Shown here piece by piece: positions 34,201-43,325 of a stretch of DNA of 64,000 bases. The stretch comes from Prorocentrum cordatum. Taxonomy: Eukaryota > Sar > Dinophyceae > Prorocentrales > Prorocentraceae. The notes under the pieces are model-generated. The model saw only the letters and a program-made list of their open reading frames with translations. It made no database searches and was not told the origin of the DNA. The position numbers were made by a program, and so were the translations under genes. Location: positions 419,849-483,848 of the forward strand of contig CAUYUJ010016059.1 in the NCBI GenBank assembly GCA_963575745.1, written 5' to 3'. The first letter of the stretch is position 1. Each line of letters begins with the position of its first letter.

Positions 34201-34514
34201 CGCTCACGGGGACGGCCTTCGAGATGCAGCGGTTTGTGCGCCCCTGCGTGCACGGAAACCACTCGGCGGGCCTCTGCGGCAAGGACGAGAGCGGCCGTTT
34301 TCGGACCAGGGTGGCCCAGGCGCACTCTTCCGACTTCTGCAGGATGCTGGCGGAGTGCCACGTGGACGCGATGCTGACCATGCAGGAGAGACGGGAGGCC
34401 GACCTGACCGAGAGGGCCGTGGAGCAGTTGATCTCAGAGACCCTGGAGCGCAGGCGCCGGGACGCTACGTTGCTGGAGTCACTACATGCAGCTTTCCTTC
34501 GAACCTCGGGCTGA
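31254..34514 (+). CDS. YR element Pol: reverse transcriptase, RNase H, methyltransferase-like
   Basis: The frame opens at ATG 31254 (MSRRRDILSEVVLFARPERP) but has a TAA at 31407-31409; it is then open from 31410 to the stop at 34514. RT: LVFDQRRSNMRWRSPPWC (32029-32082), TGDLPDFYCTL (motif A, 32158-32190), MGFSWTCWMAQ (motif B, 32320-32352), YEYIDDFGIMG (catalytic IDD, 32476-32508). RNase H: MFDASLYGGA (32965-32994), INLLEMRTG (33250-33276), ITDSMVCLGG (33334-33363), NHSDGPSRG (33481-33507). From 33655 comes a Rossmann-type module: RFVHLCSGHTRIGDLEDWL, then GPLCSTWSRVR (33858-33890), EHPADPG and FPQCMWGCPALKLTTL. Only the TAA breaks an otherwise full protein, so this may be a single nonsense mutation, or translation may begin further in. 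Confidence 0.85.
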
Positions 34515-34537
34515 CTGAGGACGAAGGCCCATGTGTG

Positions 34538-34909
34538 ATGGGCCGGCCCCCGCCCATGCCCGACGATGTTCGAGTGCAAGCGGTACAAGATTACGCAGAC
34601 ATGATGCAAGATCTACGGGATTGGGCTCAGCAGTGGTACAGCGACCTCACGCAGCGGGCCACCGACGGTACCGAGTGGCAGGAGTGGTGCGTGGCCTTCA
34701 TGACGGATGTACTTTTGAGCGGTTCCAACGAGGCCCTGAGGCGCCTACTCATCAACGGGCTCCCTCGCCACACGATCACCGACATCATGAGAGATCTCTG
34801 CAGCAGCGCGTGGAGGCAGACGCAAGATCAAAAGGATCGCTTCATTGCGAGCTTCCGAGAGGCGACCCCGACGGAGAGACAGCGGCTACAACGGGAACAC
34901 TGGACGTAG
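34538..34909 (+). CDS. YR element small ORF, unknown function
   Basis: A 124-codon frame (frame 2) beginning MGRPPPMPDDVRVQAVQDYA, 23 bases after the Pol stop and ending 18 bases before the recombinase ATG. It is highly charged and helical, with Trp-rich amphipathic text (DLRDWAQQWYSDLTQRATDG, then TEWQEWCVAFMTDVLLSGSN), and ends in QRLQREHWT. Composition is unlike the shadow frames around it. It is in frame with the recombinase ORF across a TAG at 34907, so it could be the N-terminal part of that protein or a separate accessory protein. I recognise no family. Confidence 0.5.
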   Translation: MGRPPPMPDDVRVQAVQDYADMMQDLRDWAQQWYSDLTQRATDGTEWQEWCVAFMTDVLLSGSNEALRRLLINGLPRHTITDIMRDLCSSAWRQTQDQKDRFIASFREATPTERQRLQREHWT

Positions 34910-34927
34910 CTGGAGGATCTTCCTGCG

Positions 34928-36139
34928 ATGTTTCGGGTTCGACTTGGTGACCAGGCGCCTGACCATCGACTTTCGCCACTTCCCAGGGAGCCCGACTCGG
35001 ATGATGAGCAACCGTCGGCCAGGACCGCGTGCAGGTCCTGTTGCCCGCGGTGGTCTGTGCTCCTGGGTGGGCTGCTGCTACCTTTTCTATCGGACGCCGT
35101 CGGTGAAGAGAGGCGTCGTCACCACGCTCAGCACCGCAAGATGGGCAACACCCACCGCAGGAACGACGCGGAGGGCTCGCATCTACAGCGGGCGCAACGG
35201 CGGGAGAGAGCTACCCATGGGCTGGCCCTGCTGCCCTTTTCGGTCTCCACCAAGACGGCGCTGGGCTGCTACGTTCCCAACGTGCGCCGCTTCCTGGACT
35301 TCGCGCTGGAGGTGAACCGGCCGATGATAAGCCGGGAGGAGATCGACGACTCCGTCCTTTGCTACTTGGACCGCCTGGTCGAGGATGAGGAGGTGGGCCC
35401 GCACCGAGGAGATTTCGTTGTGCATGGGCTCGCCTACGTGTGGCCTGAGCTCTCGACGGGGTTGCCGAGGTCCAACCGAGCTCTTCGAGCTTGGCATCGA
35501 CTGCACGTGGCAGGAGAAGGCGGACCTCAGCCTCTCGAACTCTGGGCCGTGCTGCACGAGGCCATGAGGTTGGCCAGGAGCGTGGAGGCCGCTGACGCCG
35601 CCGAGGTCGCCCTGGACGCCTACCTCAGGTCCGCGGAGCTGTTCGCCCTACAGGCGGCCGACATCGTGGTCGACGTGGACGAGGCGGGCGAGCAGATCGT
35701 GGCTCTACGACTCGGGGTGACCGAGCGTGGCGAGAGGACCAAGGCGGGCGCGAGGCAGGGCGTGCTGATCGACCGTCGGCATGTGAGCGACATGCTCGTG
35801 CGCAGGAAGCCCGAGCGAGGCCCCTCGGACCGAGTCTTCAGCTGCTCGGTGGATGCCTACCGCCGGGCGCTGAGGCGAGCCTGCGACGATGTCGGTGTCG
35901 AGCACTTCCCGCCACATGCTGCCAGGCACTCGGGGCCGAGTCATGACGCGGCGACGGGCTACAGGACGGTGTGGGCAATCCAGCGGCGCGGGCGGTGGGC
36001 TTCAGAGAAGAGCGTGCTCAGGTACATGAAGACGCACGCTCTGGTGGCCGCCCGCGCCGCGCTCCCGCCAGACATCCGTGAGCTCCGGGGACGACTGATA
36101 CAGAAGAAGAGTTGTCGCCCTGCGAAGGCTCGTGAGTGA
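34928..36139 (+). CDS. YR element tyrosine recombinase
   Basis: A 403-residue frame from ATG 34928. An N-terminal basic region precedes a SAM-like core-binding domain (CYVPNVRRFLDFALEVN to LDRLVEDEE, 35270-35395). Catalytic features follow: YLRSAELFALQAADI (first Arg, about 35627), RTKAGARQGVLID (Lys region, about 35740), HAARHSGPSHD (H-x-x-R-H, 35915-35947), QRRGRW (35979-35997) and SVLRYMKTH with the nucleophile Tyr at 36021-36023. These are the R, H-x-x-R, H/W and Y of the lambda-integrase family. It should insert the circular cDNA by recombination. The catalytic set is complete and the frame is unbroken, ending KKSCRPAKARE. Confidence 0.87.
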   Translation: MFRVRLGDQAPDHRLSPLPREPDSDDEQPSARTACRSCCPRWSVLLGGLLLPFLSDAVGEERRRHHAQHRKMGNTHRRNDAEGSHLQRAQRRERATHGLALLPFSVSTKTALGCYVPNVRRFLDFALEVNRPMISREEIDDSVLCYLDRLVEDEEVGPHRGDFVVHGLAYVWPELSTGLPRSNRALRAWHRLHVAGEGGPQPLELWAVLHEAMRLARSVEAADAAEVALDAYLRSAELFALQAADIVVDVDEAGEQIVALRLGVTERGERTKAGARQGVLIDRRHVSDMLVRRKPERGPSDRVFSCSVDAYRRALRRACDDVGVEHFPPHAARHSGPSHDAATGYRTVWAIQRRGRWASEKSVLRYMKTHALVAARAALPPDIRELRGRLIQKKSCRPAKARE

Positions 36140-36282
36140 TTCATTTCGTATTGTGAATGATCTATCGATTTTTTGGAGCTTCGCCGAGGCAGTGAACGTG
36201 TAACGGCTGTTGGAGGTGCCCGAACCCTCCCACCCAGCCCAGACGCCGCCACAACCAGGCGCTAATGCAAGCTATGCGGTGG

Positions 36283-36471
36283 TGTGGGACATGATACGGT
36301 ATCTGCTTCAGAATTTCATATTTTTGTGGTGCAGACACCGCCGTCACCCTCTGCCGCCGCTCTTGGCGGCATCGTGCTCACGGTTCACGCAGAAAATAGA
36401 GAGGTTCAATTTAGGCTGGCGCCACCTTCCGCCGCCCCCCGCTTGGAGAGAGACAGTGACCCGTGCCTCTA
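36283..36471 (+). repeat. Split direct repeat B1
   Basis: About 189 bp matching B2 (36693-36728 plus 37881-38033). It starts GTGGGACATGATACGG, contains GTGGTGCAGACACCGCCGTC and ends GACCCGTGCCTCTA, directly before A2. Confidence 0.9.
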
Positions 36472-36473
36472 CA

Positions 36474-36639
36474 TGTGTGTTGTTGCAAACAATGAAGTTT
36501 TCGGGCCGTGATCCTCTCTCCTCCTCCCCCTCCCCCGTCTTCTAAGTGGTCGGCGGGGCGGGGAGGGCGGGGGCGGCGCAAAGTCAGGGGGCGCCGTTCT
36601 GACATAACACGTTATGTTTGTGTTCTCCGCTCAAGTTCT
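36474..36639 (+). repeat. Split direct repeat A2
   Basis: 166 bp, near-identical to A1. It includes CATAACACGTTATG at 36603-36616 and is followed by a (CCCT)n stretch and then the start of B2. Confidence 0.93.
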
Positions 36640-36692
36640 CCCTCCCTCCCTTCCCTCTTTCGCTCCCCGTTCACTTACCTTGTCACAGCTCT

Positions 36693-38033
36693 GTGGGGAC
36701 ATGATACGGTGTCTGCTTCAGAATTTCAGATCGAGGACGCCGGCGGCGCATCACCGGCCGCTCCCTGGGAGTTTGTCGGCGTCTTGGAGTGATCCCGCCA
36801 CCTTGCCTGGGTTGTGGGTCAGAGTCCTCATAGACGCTTGTAGGAGTCTCTTCGGACAGCTCTCCGGATCTTCTGCGGGGCATTTTAGGAGCCTCTGGGG
36901 AGCCTCCTGGAAGCTTCTTGGGAACTGCTTCGGGCCCTCTTGGGGGCCTTTGAGGTTTTTTGGGACGCCTTGAAGGCGCGTGAGGGCCTACAGACTCTAG
37001 ACTCTAGAGGCCATATTCGGCGTCTGGGAGTAATCCCGCCACCTTGACTGGGTTGTGGCTCAGAGTCCTCATGTACGCTTGCAGGAGTCTCTTCGGACAG
37101 CTCTCGGGGGCTTCTGCGGGGCAGTTTAGGGGCCTCTTGGGGGCGTCCCAGGGGCTTCTTGGAGACCTCTGGGGGCCCTCTTGGGGCCTCTTGGGGCTCT
37201 TTTGGGGTTTGTTGGGGGCCTCCAGGGGGCCGCTGAGGGCCTCCTGGGGGCCTCTTGAGCCGAAAGCTCGACATGTTCATTCGGGTACCCCTTCTGGGCC
37301 TCCTCTTGGGGCCATCCTGGGGCCCCTCTTGGGCCGTCCCGGGGGCCTCTTGGGCGGTCTTGGGGCCCTCTTGGGCCGTCTTGGGGCCGTCTTGGGGGCC
37401 TGTTGAGCCGTCATGGGGCGATTTTGGGGGCCTCTTGGGCCGTCGTGGAGCGTGGGTAAGCCGAAATGGCGTGAACGTGAAAATCCTTCAAAAACCATTG
37501 AAAAAATCAATGATTTTGGCTTCTCGGGGCTGTCTTGGGGTGCTCTTGGAGCCCTCTTGGGCCGTCTTGGAAGCGTCTTGGGCCGTCTGGAGGCCATCTT
37601 AGGCGTCTTGGAGCGATCTGGAACCGTCTGGAGGCTCTCTTGGACTGCTCGGGACTCTCTTGGACCGGCTTGGGGCGCCCTTGGGTCGTCCCCGGGCCGT
37701 TTGAGACCTTGAAGGGGGCCGGCGGCAGAGTGGGGCCGGCGGCAGAGTGGGGCCCCCTCGGAGGGACTTTCAGGAGGTTTTTGACCAGGCACTGGAAAAG
37801 GGGGCCAAAGACTGTGCCAAACACTGTGTCAGAGAGGTCTCGCACGGCCCAACCCGCCGGGTGTCTGCTTCATAATTTCAAATTTTTGTGGTGCAGACAC
37901 CGCCGTCACCCTCTGCCGCCGCTCTTGGCGGCATCGTGCTCACGGTTCAGGCAGAAAATAGAGAGGTTCAGTTTAGGCTGGCGCCACCTTCCGCCGCCCC
38001 CCGCTTGGAGAGAGACAGTGACCCGTGCCTCTA
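36693..38033 (+). repeat. Split direct repeat B2, interrupted
   Basis: The first 36 bases of B (GTGGGGACATGATACGGTGT...) end at 36728. The rest of B resumes at 37881 and runs to 38033. The two halves overlap by a 21-bp near-identical stretch (36708-36728 and 37860-37880, one mismatch), a duplication made by the intervening insertion. Confidence 0.85.
36729..37859. mobile_element. 1.13-kb insertion in B2 with 21-bp duplication
   Basis: Non-coding, G-rich sequence of degenerate GGGGCCTCTTGGGG units. It has an internal duplication: 36778-36865 and 37019-37106 share ATCCCGCCACCTTG, GTCAGAGTCCTCAT or GCTCAGAGTCCTCAT, and GAGTCTCTTCGGACAGCTCTC. A flanking 21-bp near-identical duplication implies transposition or a patch repair event into B2. 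No terminal inverted repeat, poly-A or ORF with a domain was seen. Confidence 0.7.
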
Positions 38034-38330
38034 AAGGGTAGTTTGGTGGGTCGTGACCTTGGGAACCGACCTCTTACAGTAGGACCCCCCGCCCAGGAGG
38101 CGGTGGGGAGAAATATGGACGCCTCGGGGGCCTCGGGGGGGGCGGGCCTCGGATGTGCACACCCACTGCCCCCTGAGGTGCTGGGATGTCGGGCCCCAGC
38201 GGGGGGGGACAGAAGGATACCCATACCGCTACTCCCCGGACCTCTCCTGGGGCGCGTTCTGAGCAGAATTTCGAGGCGAGTCCGACCCTGGCGACGAGGG
38301 CCTCCCAGGAGTCAAAGGAAGGCAAAATTA
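38034..38330. other. Intronic/intergenic spacer
   Basis: G-rich DNA between the element's right end and the oxygenase upstream exon. Nothing recognised apart from Gly/Pro chance frames. Confidence 0.4.
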
Positions 38331-39377
38331 TCAGGGCTTGCTCCTCCTCTGGTGGATGCGCAAGGGTTCCAAGCGCGGATCCTCGCCGCTAATCTCCCAC
38401 ACGTCCCGCTCCCATTCCGCCTGCAGCCGCGTCAACAACCCGCCGCTCTCGAACAGCGCCGGCCTCTCCGGCGCGTCCTGCGGCAGGCCGAAGTCTTGGA
38501 TGATCCGCAGGCGCGTCCGCTCCACCAGCTGGCACACCAGCTGGCAGCCCTCCTCGCCCAAGCGGCGGCCCAGCAGCTCCCGGGACACCGCCAGCGAGGT
38601 CTGCCCGCCGCGACGGAACATGCAGTGCATGCCCTGTATGCAGTGGCCACACGCCTCGCGGCACTCCGCCGCCGTCGCGAAGCCGTCGGCCACGCAGCGC
38701 AGCCGCAACGGCGGCTCTGTGAGGTAGAGGTTGCCGTACAGTGCAGGTCTCGCGATCGGCGGCCCCGCGGCGCCGGCGCGCGGCTCAGGCGCCTCCCACG
38801 ACAGTGGCTCCTCCAGCCGCTCGCTGGCCGCGGCCAGCGTGCGCTGCGGCTTCCCGTCGCGCAGATTGGACTCGACGAGAAGCCGCTGCACGTGCTGCGC
38901 GTGCTCGCGCGCCGCCTGGCCAAGCTCGTCGCTCTCCTCGGGCGAATCCTTCTTGCGCACCTCGCTCAGCTTGTCTCGCCTCTCGAGCACCCCTGCCAGC
39001 CCCGCCGACGCCGGGTCGGGTTTGTCTGCTGCCAGCGGGGGTTCCTTCTCGGGCGCCGTGGGCTCGACAGACCCTTCTGTCTGGTCGTTGAGCATGTCCT
39101 GCAGCGCCTCCGCCAGCAGCCGGTGCGTGAACAGCTGGAGGTGGTGCGCGTACTCTGCGGTGGGCTGCCCCATCTCGAGCAGCGCTGGGCCGCCGCCTTT
39201 GTGCCACAGCTCCGCCGCCTCCTCGCGGAGGCTGTCCAGCATGGCGTGCACCATGTCAGGCCCGCCAGCGTCGTTGTTCGCCTCCTCGCAATTGGTCGAC
39301 GCACCGCCCTCCTCAACCATGTGGTCCAATGCCGCGCCCCTGGCCGCCACCATCGAGGGCAGAGGCCAGAGGGACAA
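38331..39377 (-). CDS. 2OG-Fe(II) oxygenase gene, upstream exon(s)
   Basis: A 348-codon minus frame from ATG 39377 (MSLWPLPSMVAARGAALDHM). Residues about 40-200 are helical and charged (REEAAELWHKGG to REHAQHVQRLLVESN). Residues about 225-330 resemble the N-terminal half of prolyl-hydroxylase-like folds: LRLRCVADGFATAAECREAC, a variable Cys-rich part (CGHCIQGMHCMF), then CQLVCQLVERTRLRIIQDF and ESGGLLTRLQ. The conserved text ends near RDVWEISGEDPR; the remaining residues to the stop are probably intron read-through. The matching HxD exon lies 10.8 kb downstream at 27.5 kb. No signal peptide is evident at this start, so an earlier exon may be missing. The 2OGFOD3-like assignment is from motif order, not a search. 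Confidence 0.55.
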   Translation of the reverse strand: MSLWPLPSMVAARGAALDHMVEEGGASTNCEEANNDAGGPDMVHAMLDSLREEAAELWHKGGGPALLEMGQPTAEYAHHLQLFTHRLLAEALQDMLNDQTEGSVEPTAPEKEPPLAADKPDPASAGLAGVLERRDKLSEVRKKDSPEESDELGQAAREHAQHVQRLLVESNLRDGKPQRTLAAASERLEEPLSWEAPEPRAGAAGPPIARPALYGNLYLTEPPLRLRCVADGFATAAECREACGHCIQGMHCMFRRGGQTSLAVSRELLGRRLGEEGCQLVCQLVERTRLRIIQDFGLPQDAPERPALFESGGLLTRLQAEWERDVWEISGEDPRLEPLRIHQRRSKP

Positions 39378-39653
39378 TGCGGACCCCTTGCCTGGCAGCC
39401 ATCGGACCGAATTGCATCAGAATGCACGCGATTCCTCCTCCGTGGCAGCGCACCATCGGCCGACCAGCGAGCTAAACTTCGCGCAAATGGATACATCACG
39501 CACCAACACACAATTACGATCCCCATACGTGCATCTCATAGTGATGGTAAACTTCGGTAGAAGACATGGTCCTTTTTCAATATCCGAGTGTCAGCGAACC
39601 CAGGTGGAAAACGGGGCCGAGAGAGACGCCGACGACTACGACGACTTTAAAGC

Positions 39654-39823
39654 ACACGTCGCTCATTTCTAATCGTGCTCATTTCAAATTGTGCTCGTTT
39701 CTAGTTGTTCCTGGCCCCCTAGTGGCCAGGAAGAGACCCAGGGTAGAACAAGTAGGAATGAAAGGCCCCTGGCCCCCCAAAAAATCAAAGAACTTTCGAA
39801 TACTTAGAAATGAACCATGTGTA
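39654..39823 (+). repeat. Dispersed repeat family X, copy 2
   Basis: Homologous to 22919-23091 over its full length in the same orientation. Here the inverted repeat CTGGCC-CCCTAGT-GGCCAG is perfect. It lies just upstream of the oxygenase gene's first visible exon. Confidence 0.75.
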
Positions 39824-39894
39824 GTTGCTTCCTGGTCCTAGTCCGCCTCCTTTTTCTCCTCTATTCCCTATGAACACCTGTCAAGAAAATCCAT

Positions 39895-40882
39895 CCGTGA
39901 AGACGAGAAAGGGCCCGTGCAATACCCCCTTGCCACCCACCTGGGGAGTGCTGAAACCAGCGCCTCGCCTGAGACATCCTCGGGAACTGCTCCGAAAGAG
40001 AAGGATGTTGAGCACCCAAACAGGCAAACCGCCTGAGACATCCCCCCAATCTGGGCACGAACGGGCCCGTGCAATACCCCCTGGCGTCCCCACCTTGGGA
40101 ATGCGGAAACTAGCGCCTCGCCTGAGACATCCTCGGGAACTGCTCCGAAAGAGAAGGATGTTGAGCACCCAAACAAGCAAACCGCCTGAGACATCCCCCC
40201 AATCTGGGCGCGAACGGGCCCGTGAAATACCCCCTGGCGCCCCCCTTTGGGAGTGCGGAGACCAGCGCCTCTCCTGAGACATCCTCGGGAACTGCTCCGA
40301 AAGAGAAGGATGTTGAGCACCCAAAACTGGCAAACCGCCTGAGACATCCCCCCAATCTGGGCGCGAACGGGCCCGTGCAACACCCTCTGGCGCCCCACCT
40401 TGGGAATGCGGAAACCAGCGCCTCGCCTGAGACATCCTCGGGAACTGCTCCGAAAGAGAAGGTTGTAACAAGCAAACCGTCTGAGACATCCCCCCAATCT
40501 GGGCACGAACGGGCCCGTGCAATACCCCCTGGCGTCCCCCCTAGGGACTGATGAAAACAGCGCCTCGCCTGAGACATCCTCGGGAGCTGCTCCGAAAGAG
40601 AAGGATGTTGAGCACCCAAAACAAGCAAACCGCCTGAGGCATCCCCCCAATCTGGGCGCGAACGGGCCCGTGCAACACCCCCTGGCGCCCCACCTTGGGA
40701 ATGCGGAAACCAACGCCTCGCCTGAAACATCCTCCGGAACTGCTCCGAAAGAGAAGGATGTTGAGCACCCAAACAGGCAAACCGCCCGAGACATCCCCCA
40801 AATCTGGGCGCGAACGGGCCCGTGCAATACCCCCTGGCGCCCCCCCATGGGAGGGCTGAAACCAACGCCTCGCCTGAGACAT
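39895..40882. repeat. 153-bp satellite, ~6.5 copies
   Basis: The anchor CTGCTCCGAAAGAGAAGG occurs at about 39987, 40140, 40292, 40445, 40587 and 40740, so the period is 152-153 bp except for one 142-bp unit where a block is deleted. Each unit contains two GAGACATCC boxes. Divisibility by three (153) keeps frames open across the array on the minus strand, giving a false protein. The array ends in ATCATCATCATC and a TGAGTC-rich tract. Confidence 0.95.
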
Positions 40883-40899
40883 CATCATCATCACGTGCG

Positions 40900-41215
40900 T
40901 TCGAGTCTGAGCGCGGAAGTGGTGTGGCTGAGTCTGATTGAGGAAGAGCGAGGCAGAATATGAGTGAGTCTTTGTGTGAATGAGTCTGGGTGTGGGTGAG
41001 TCTGAGTATGATTCTGAGTGAGTGTGACTGTGTGTGTGAATAACCTAAGTGTGATCAACCTTGAGTAGGAGAAGCGACTCGAAGTGCGAGTGAGTCTGTA
41101 TGTGAGTGAACCCGAGCATGAGAAAGCTGAGTCTCAGTAGTCTCAGAGCGAGAGCATCTGAGTATGAGTGAGTCTGAATATGAATCTACAAGTGGGTGGG
41201 TCCGAGAAAGAATGG
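40900..41215. repeat. Degenerate GTGAGTCTGA-type repeat
   Basis: About 300 bp of irregular repeats of (GTGAGTCTGAGTAT)-like units. No coding potential. Confidence 0.75.
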
Positions 41216-42565
41216 TGACCTGAGGGTGGGAGGTGTGTTCCTCCCTTCCTTCTCTCCTGTGTTCCTGTGTTCCGCACGGTCTACATACTAACAAGAACCC
41301 CATCTTAAAACATGGGGAAAACAAATGCCGTGTTATGCCAGGTGAGTGGCTGCCCGAAACGAGCAGGACAACCAACGAAAGCGGGTGGGATGCACCAGAA
41401 CTGGTAAGTGTTTCGCGCAGCTGGCGGGCAACATTCTAGCACACATACGTTGTTGGCATTAACGGCCAAATGAGACCCCAATTGAGCGGCACAGCTGCAT
41501 CGGCCAATGCAGCTGGCGGCGACTAACTCACAGACACTTCAGGAACAAACGCGAGCCCAAACCAGCGGATTCTTGGATGCTACGGTCGCAGGGAGCTATG
41601 TTGTGGCGGAGCGACTCGCAGCACTTGGGGAGCGAAGAAGCAAGCACACACGAGGCCAAACATTGCGTGTGGAAGGGCTGGCCCTGCAGACATAGACACA
41701 CACCCTGTGGTGGAAGCAGCAATCGGGTAAAGTTCAACTACGGCTGGCCAGGCACGCAAACTGATGGCCATCCTATGTTGGAGCGTAAACAGTGCTGGGA
41801 AGTCCCGGCCGTTGTCAAACCAAGCCGACCGCCGAGCAGCTAGGGTTAGGCGCGAGCAAGGTGAACAGACCCATACGCATGCGCGCGCACGCACATACAT
41901 ACTTACACATACTCAGTTTACCCTGACGAACCGATAAAATGCAACCGGCCGTTCACAACACAAGGTGCGAAGGCAGGATGCGCTGAGCACCAGCTCGTGG
42001 AAGCGAAGCCGCAACTGAGGCTCCAACGAAGTCGAGCTCAATCGGACGTGAAGCAGAAACGACCGAACGGACGCAGGACGAAAACATGAAACCCACGCGC
42101 ATATCCCCTCCGACGCGCCGATGAGCTCCAGTAGACGGTTCGGTTAACAAGACGCGGGACACGCGCAGCAAGGCCTGCAGGTCCCAGGCTGAACCGACCA
42201 TACTCGACCATGGGACAGAACACAGAGACCGGCAAGCGCAGGACAGAAAATACGCGAGACGTAATCAACATAACGCACAGACGGCGGGCACCCAGCGCGG
42301 TCAAAGCGGCAAACCAGGCCACGGGATCCGGAAAATTGGGCGCAGGAGGCACAAGCGAAGAGGAGGGCGACTCGGAAGGAACGGGCAGAGACGCGAGTCA
42401 TGCTGTTTTCCTCAGGACCGGCCGTGTGACGTCACTGCAGCCAACAACTAAGGCAGGCCACGCCAAACGCGTTTTCTACCTGGCCTTGCACACGGGTGAC
42501 AGCGCAAGGCGAGTCGCGTACAGAAAAGCATAAAACGGTGACTGCGCTTTGCGAGCAGCGCGCGC
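41216..42565. other. Unassigned DNA
   Basis: No gene recognised on either strand over about 1.35 kb. Open frames are short and without domains. Confidence 0.5.
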
Positions 42566-42634
42566 CACACAAACACACACACACACACACACACACTCAC
42601 ACGCACTGACACGCACACGCGCACACACACACAC
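42566..42634. repeat. CA/CG alternating tract
   Basis: (CA)n with CACGC and CTCACA interruptions immediately left of dispersed repeat Y copy 1. Confidence 0.9.
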
Positions 42635-43203
42635 ACTAGTGATGAGTAGTTGTTAACCAAACTTGATTTGAGTCCACCTTTGAGTTCCCGTGGAGGCTTC
42701 AGGGCTTCGTCGTTTTCCCAATTCAAGCGGCTTGCACCGATCAGCCGAGCAGGAGCCTATACGTATATGCGTCGACAAGTCGGCTTGAGCAAGCTCCTAC
42801 CCCCCCGCTCGGAGGTCTGAACATGAAATGTATGTGGCGTGGGAAGCGGCACTGCAATCAAATGACACTGGTAAGAACTGATGCTACACAAGCTGTTGCT
42901 TTTCAGGTCCAGGGGTGCGGGGAACAAGACGCGGAGAGAGGAAGAAAAGACGAGAAGAAGAGAGAAAAAGAGAGGGAAAACACAAACAACAGTCAGGACT
43001 GTGGTCTGCCTCGAAGTGGCTCGGCTATCGTGCGGCTGTCCCTACACTAACACGAGCTGTCACGCTGGTACAGGCATTCAGAGTAACCTAAAGCAATATG
43101 GAATGGTTCGCTACGCTTATATGTGTGTGCAAAGTAAGGACACGTCTAAACTCTGTGAGAACTGTAAACGAGTCCAATCATATGTTGAAAAGGAAGCACA
43201 CAC
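42635..43203 (+). repeat. Dispersed repeat family Y, copy 1
   Basis: Starts ACTAGTGATGAGTAG and ends GTTGAAAAGGAAGCACAC. About 85% similar by eye to 46530-47080, same orientation. Shared blocks include GAGTCCACCTTTGAGT, GACAAGTCGGCTTGAGC and CTGTGGTCTGCCTC. Both copies adjoin CA-rich microsatellites. No conserved frame, so probably a non-autonomous retroelement. Confidence 0.8.
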
Positions 43204-43325
43204 ACATCCCGACCAGGTAGATCAGGGGAGGGAAAAAAAACAAACTGTCAACTCAGGTCTGCTGCGGCGGAGCAGCAGGGCCTTCATTTCGTCAGTCTGC
43301 CAGTCATCGGTGCAGGTGCCGGCCG

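Larger units (their letters stand above)
28843..38033 (+). mobile_element. Tyrosine-recombinase retrotransposon (DIRS/Ngaro-like) with split direct repeats
   Basis: An element of about 9.2 kb in the order A1 (28843-29008), ORF1, Gag-like ORF, Pol, small ORF, tyrosine recombinase, B1 (36283-36471), A2 (36474-36639), B2 (36693-36728 plus 37881-38033). The A copies are 166 bp each with about four differences; B1 directly abuts A2. This is the split-direct-repeat plan known for PAT/Ngaro-type YR retrotransposons, in which a circular DNA intermediate is inserted by the recombinase instead of an integrase. ORF lesions (frameshifts at about 29450 and 30900, TAA at 31407) indicate a recently inactivated copy; Pol and recombinase are otherwise open. 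It lies antisense between exons of a minus-strand oxygenase gene. Confidence 0.88.

Noticed and set aside
31703-34909. A 1,068-codon plus frame overlapping Pol in another frame
   Set aside because: Its upstream 930 codons are Gly/Arg/Asp-rich shadow of Pol with no domains. Only the last ~124 codons, past the Pol stop, look like a real protein and are listed separately.
38731-39672. Ser-rich plus ORF over the oxygenase upstream exon
   Set aside because: Antisense of the better-supported minus frame; low-complexity Ser/Ala.
39868-40865. Repetitive minus ORFs over the 153-bp satellite
   Set aside because: Same reason: a 153-base period and no supporting gene signals.
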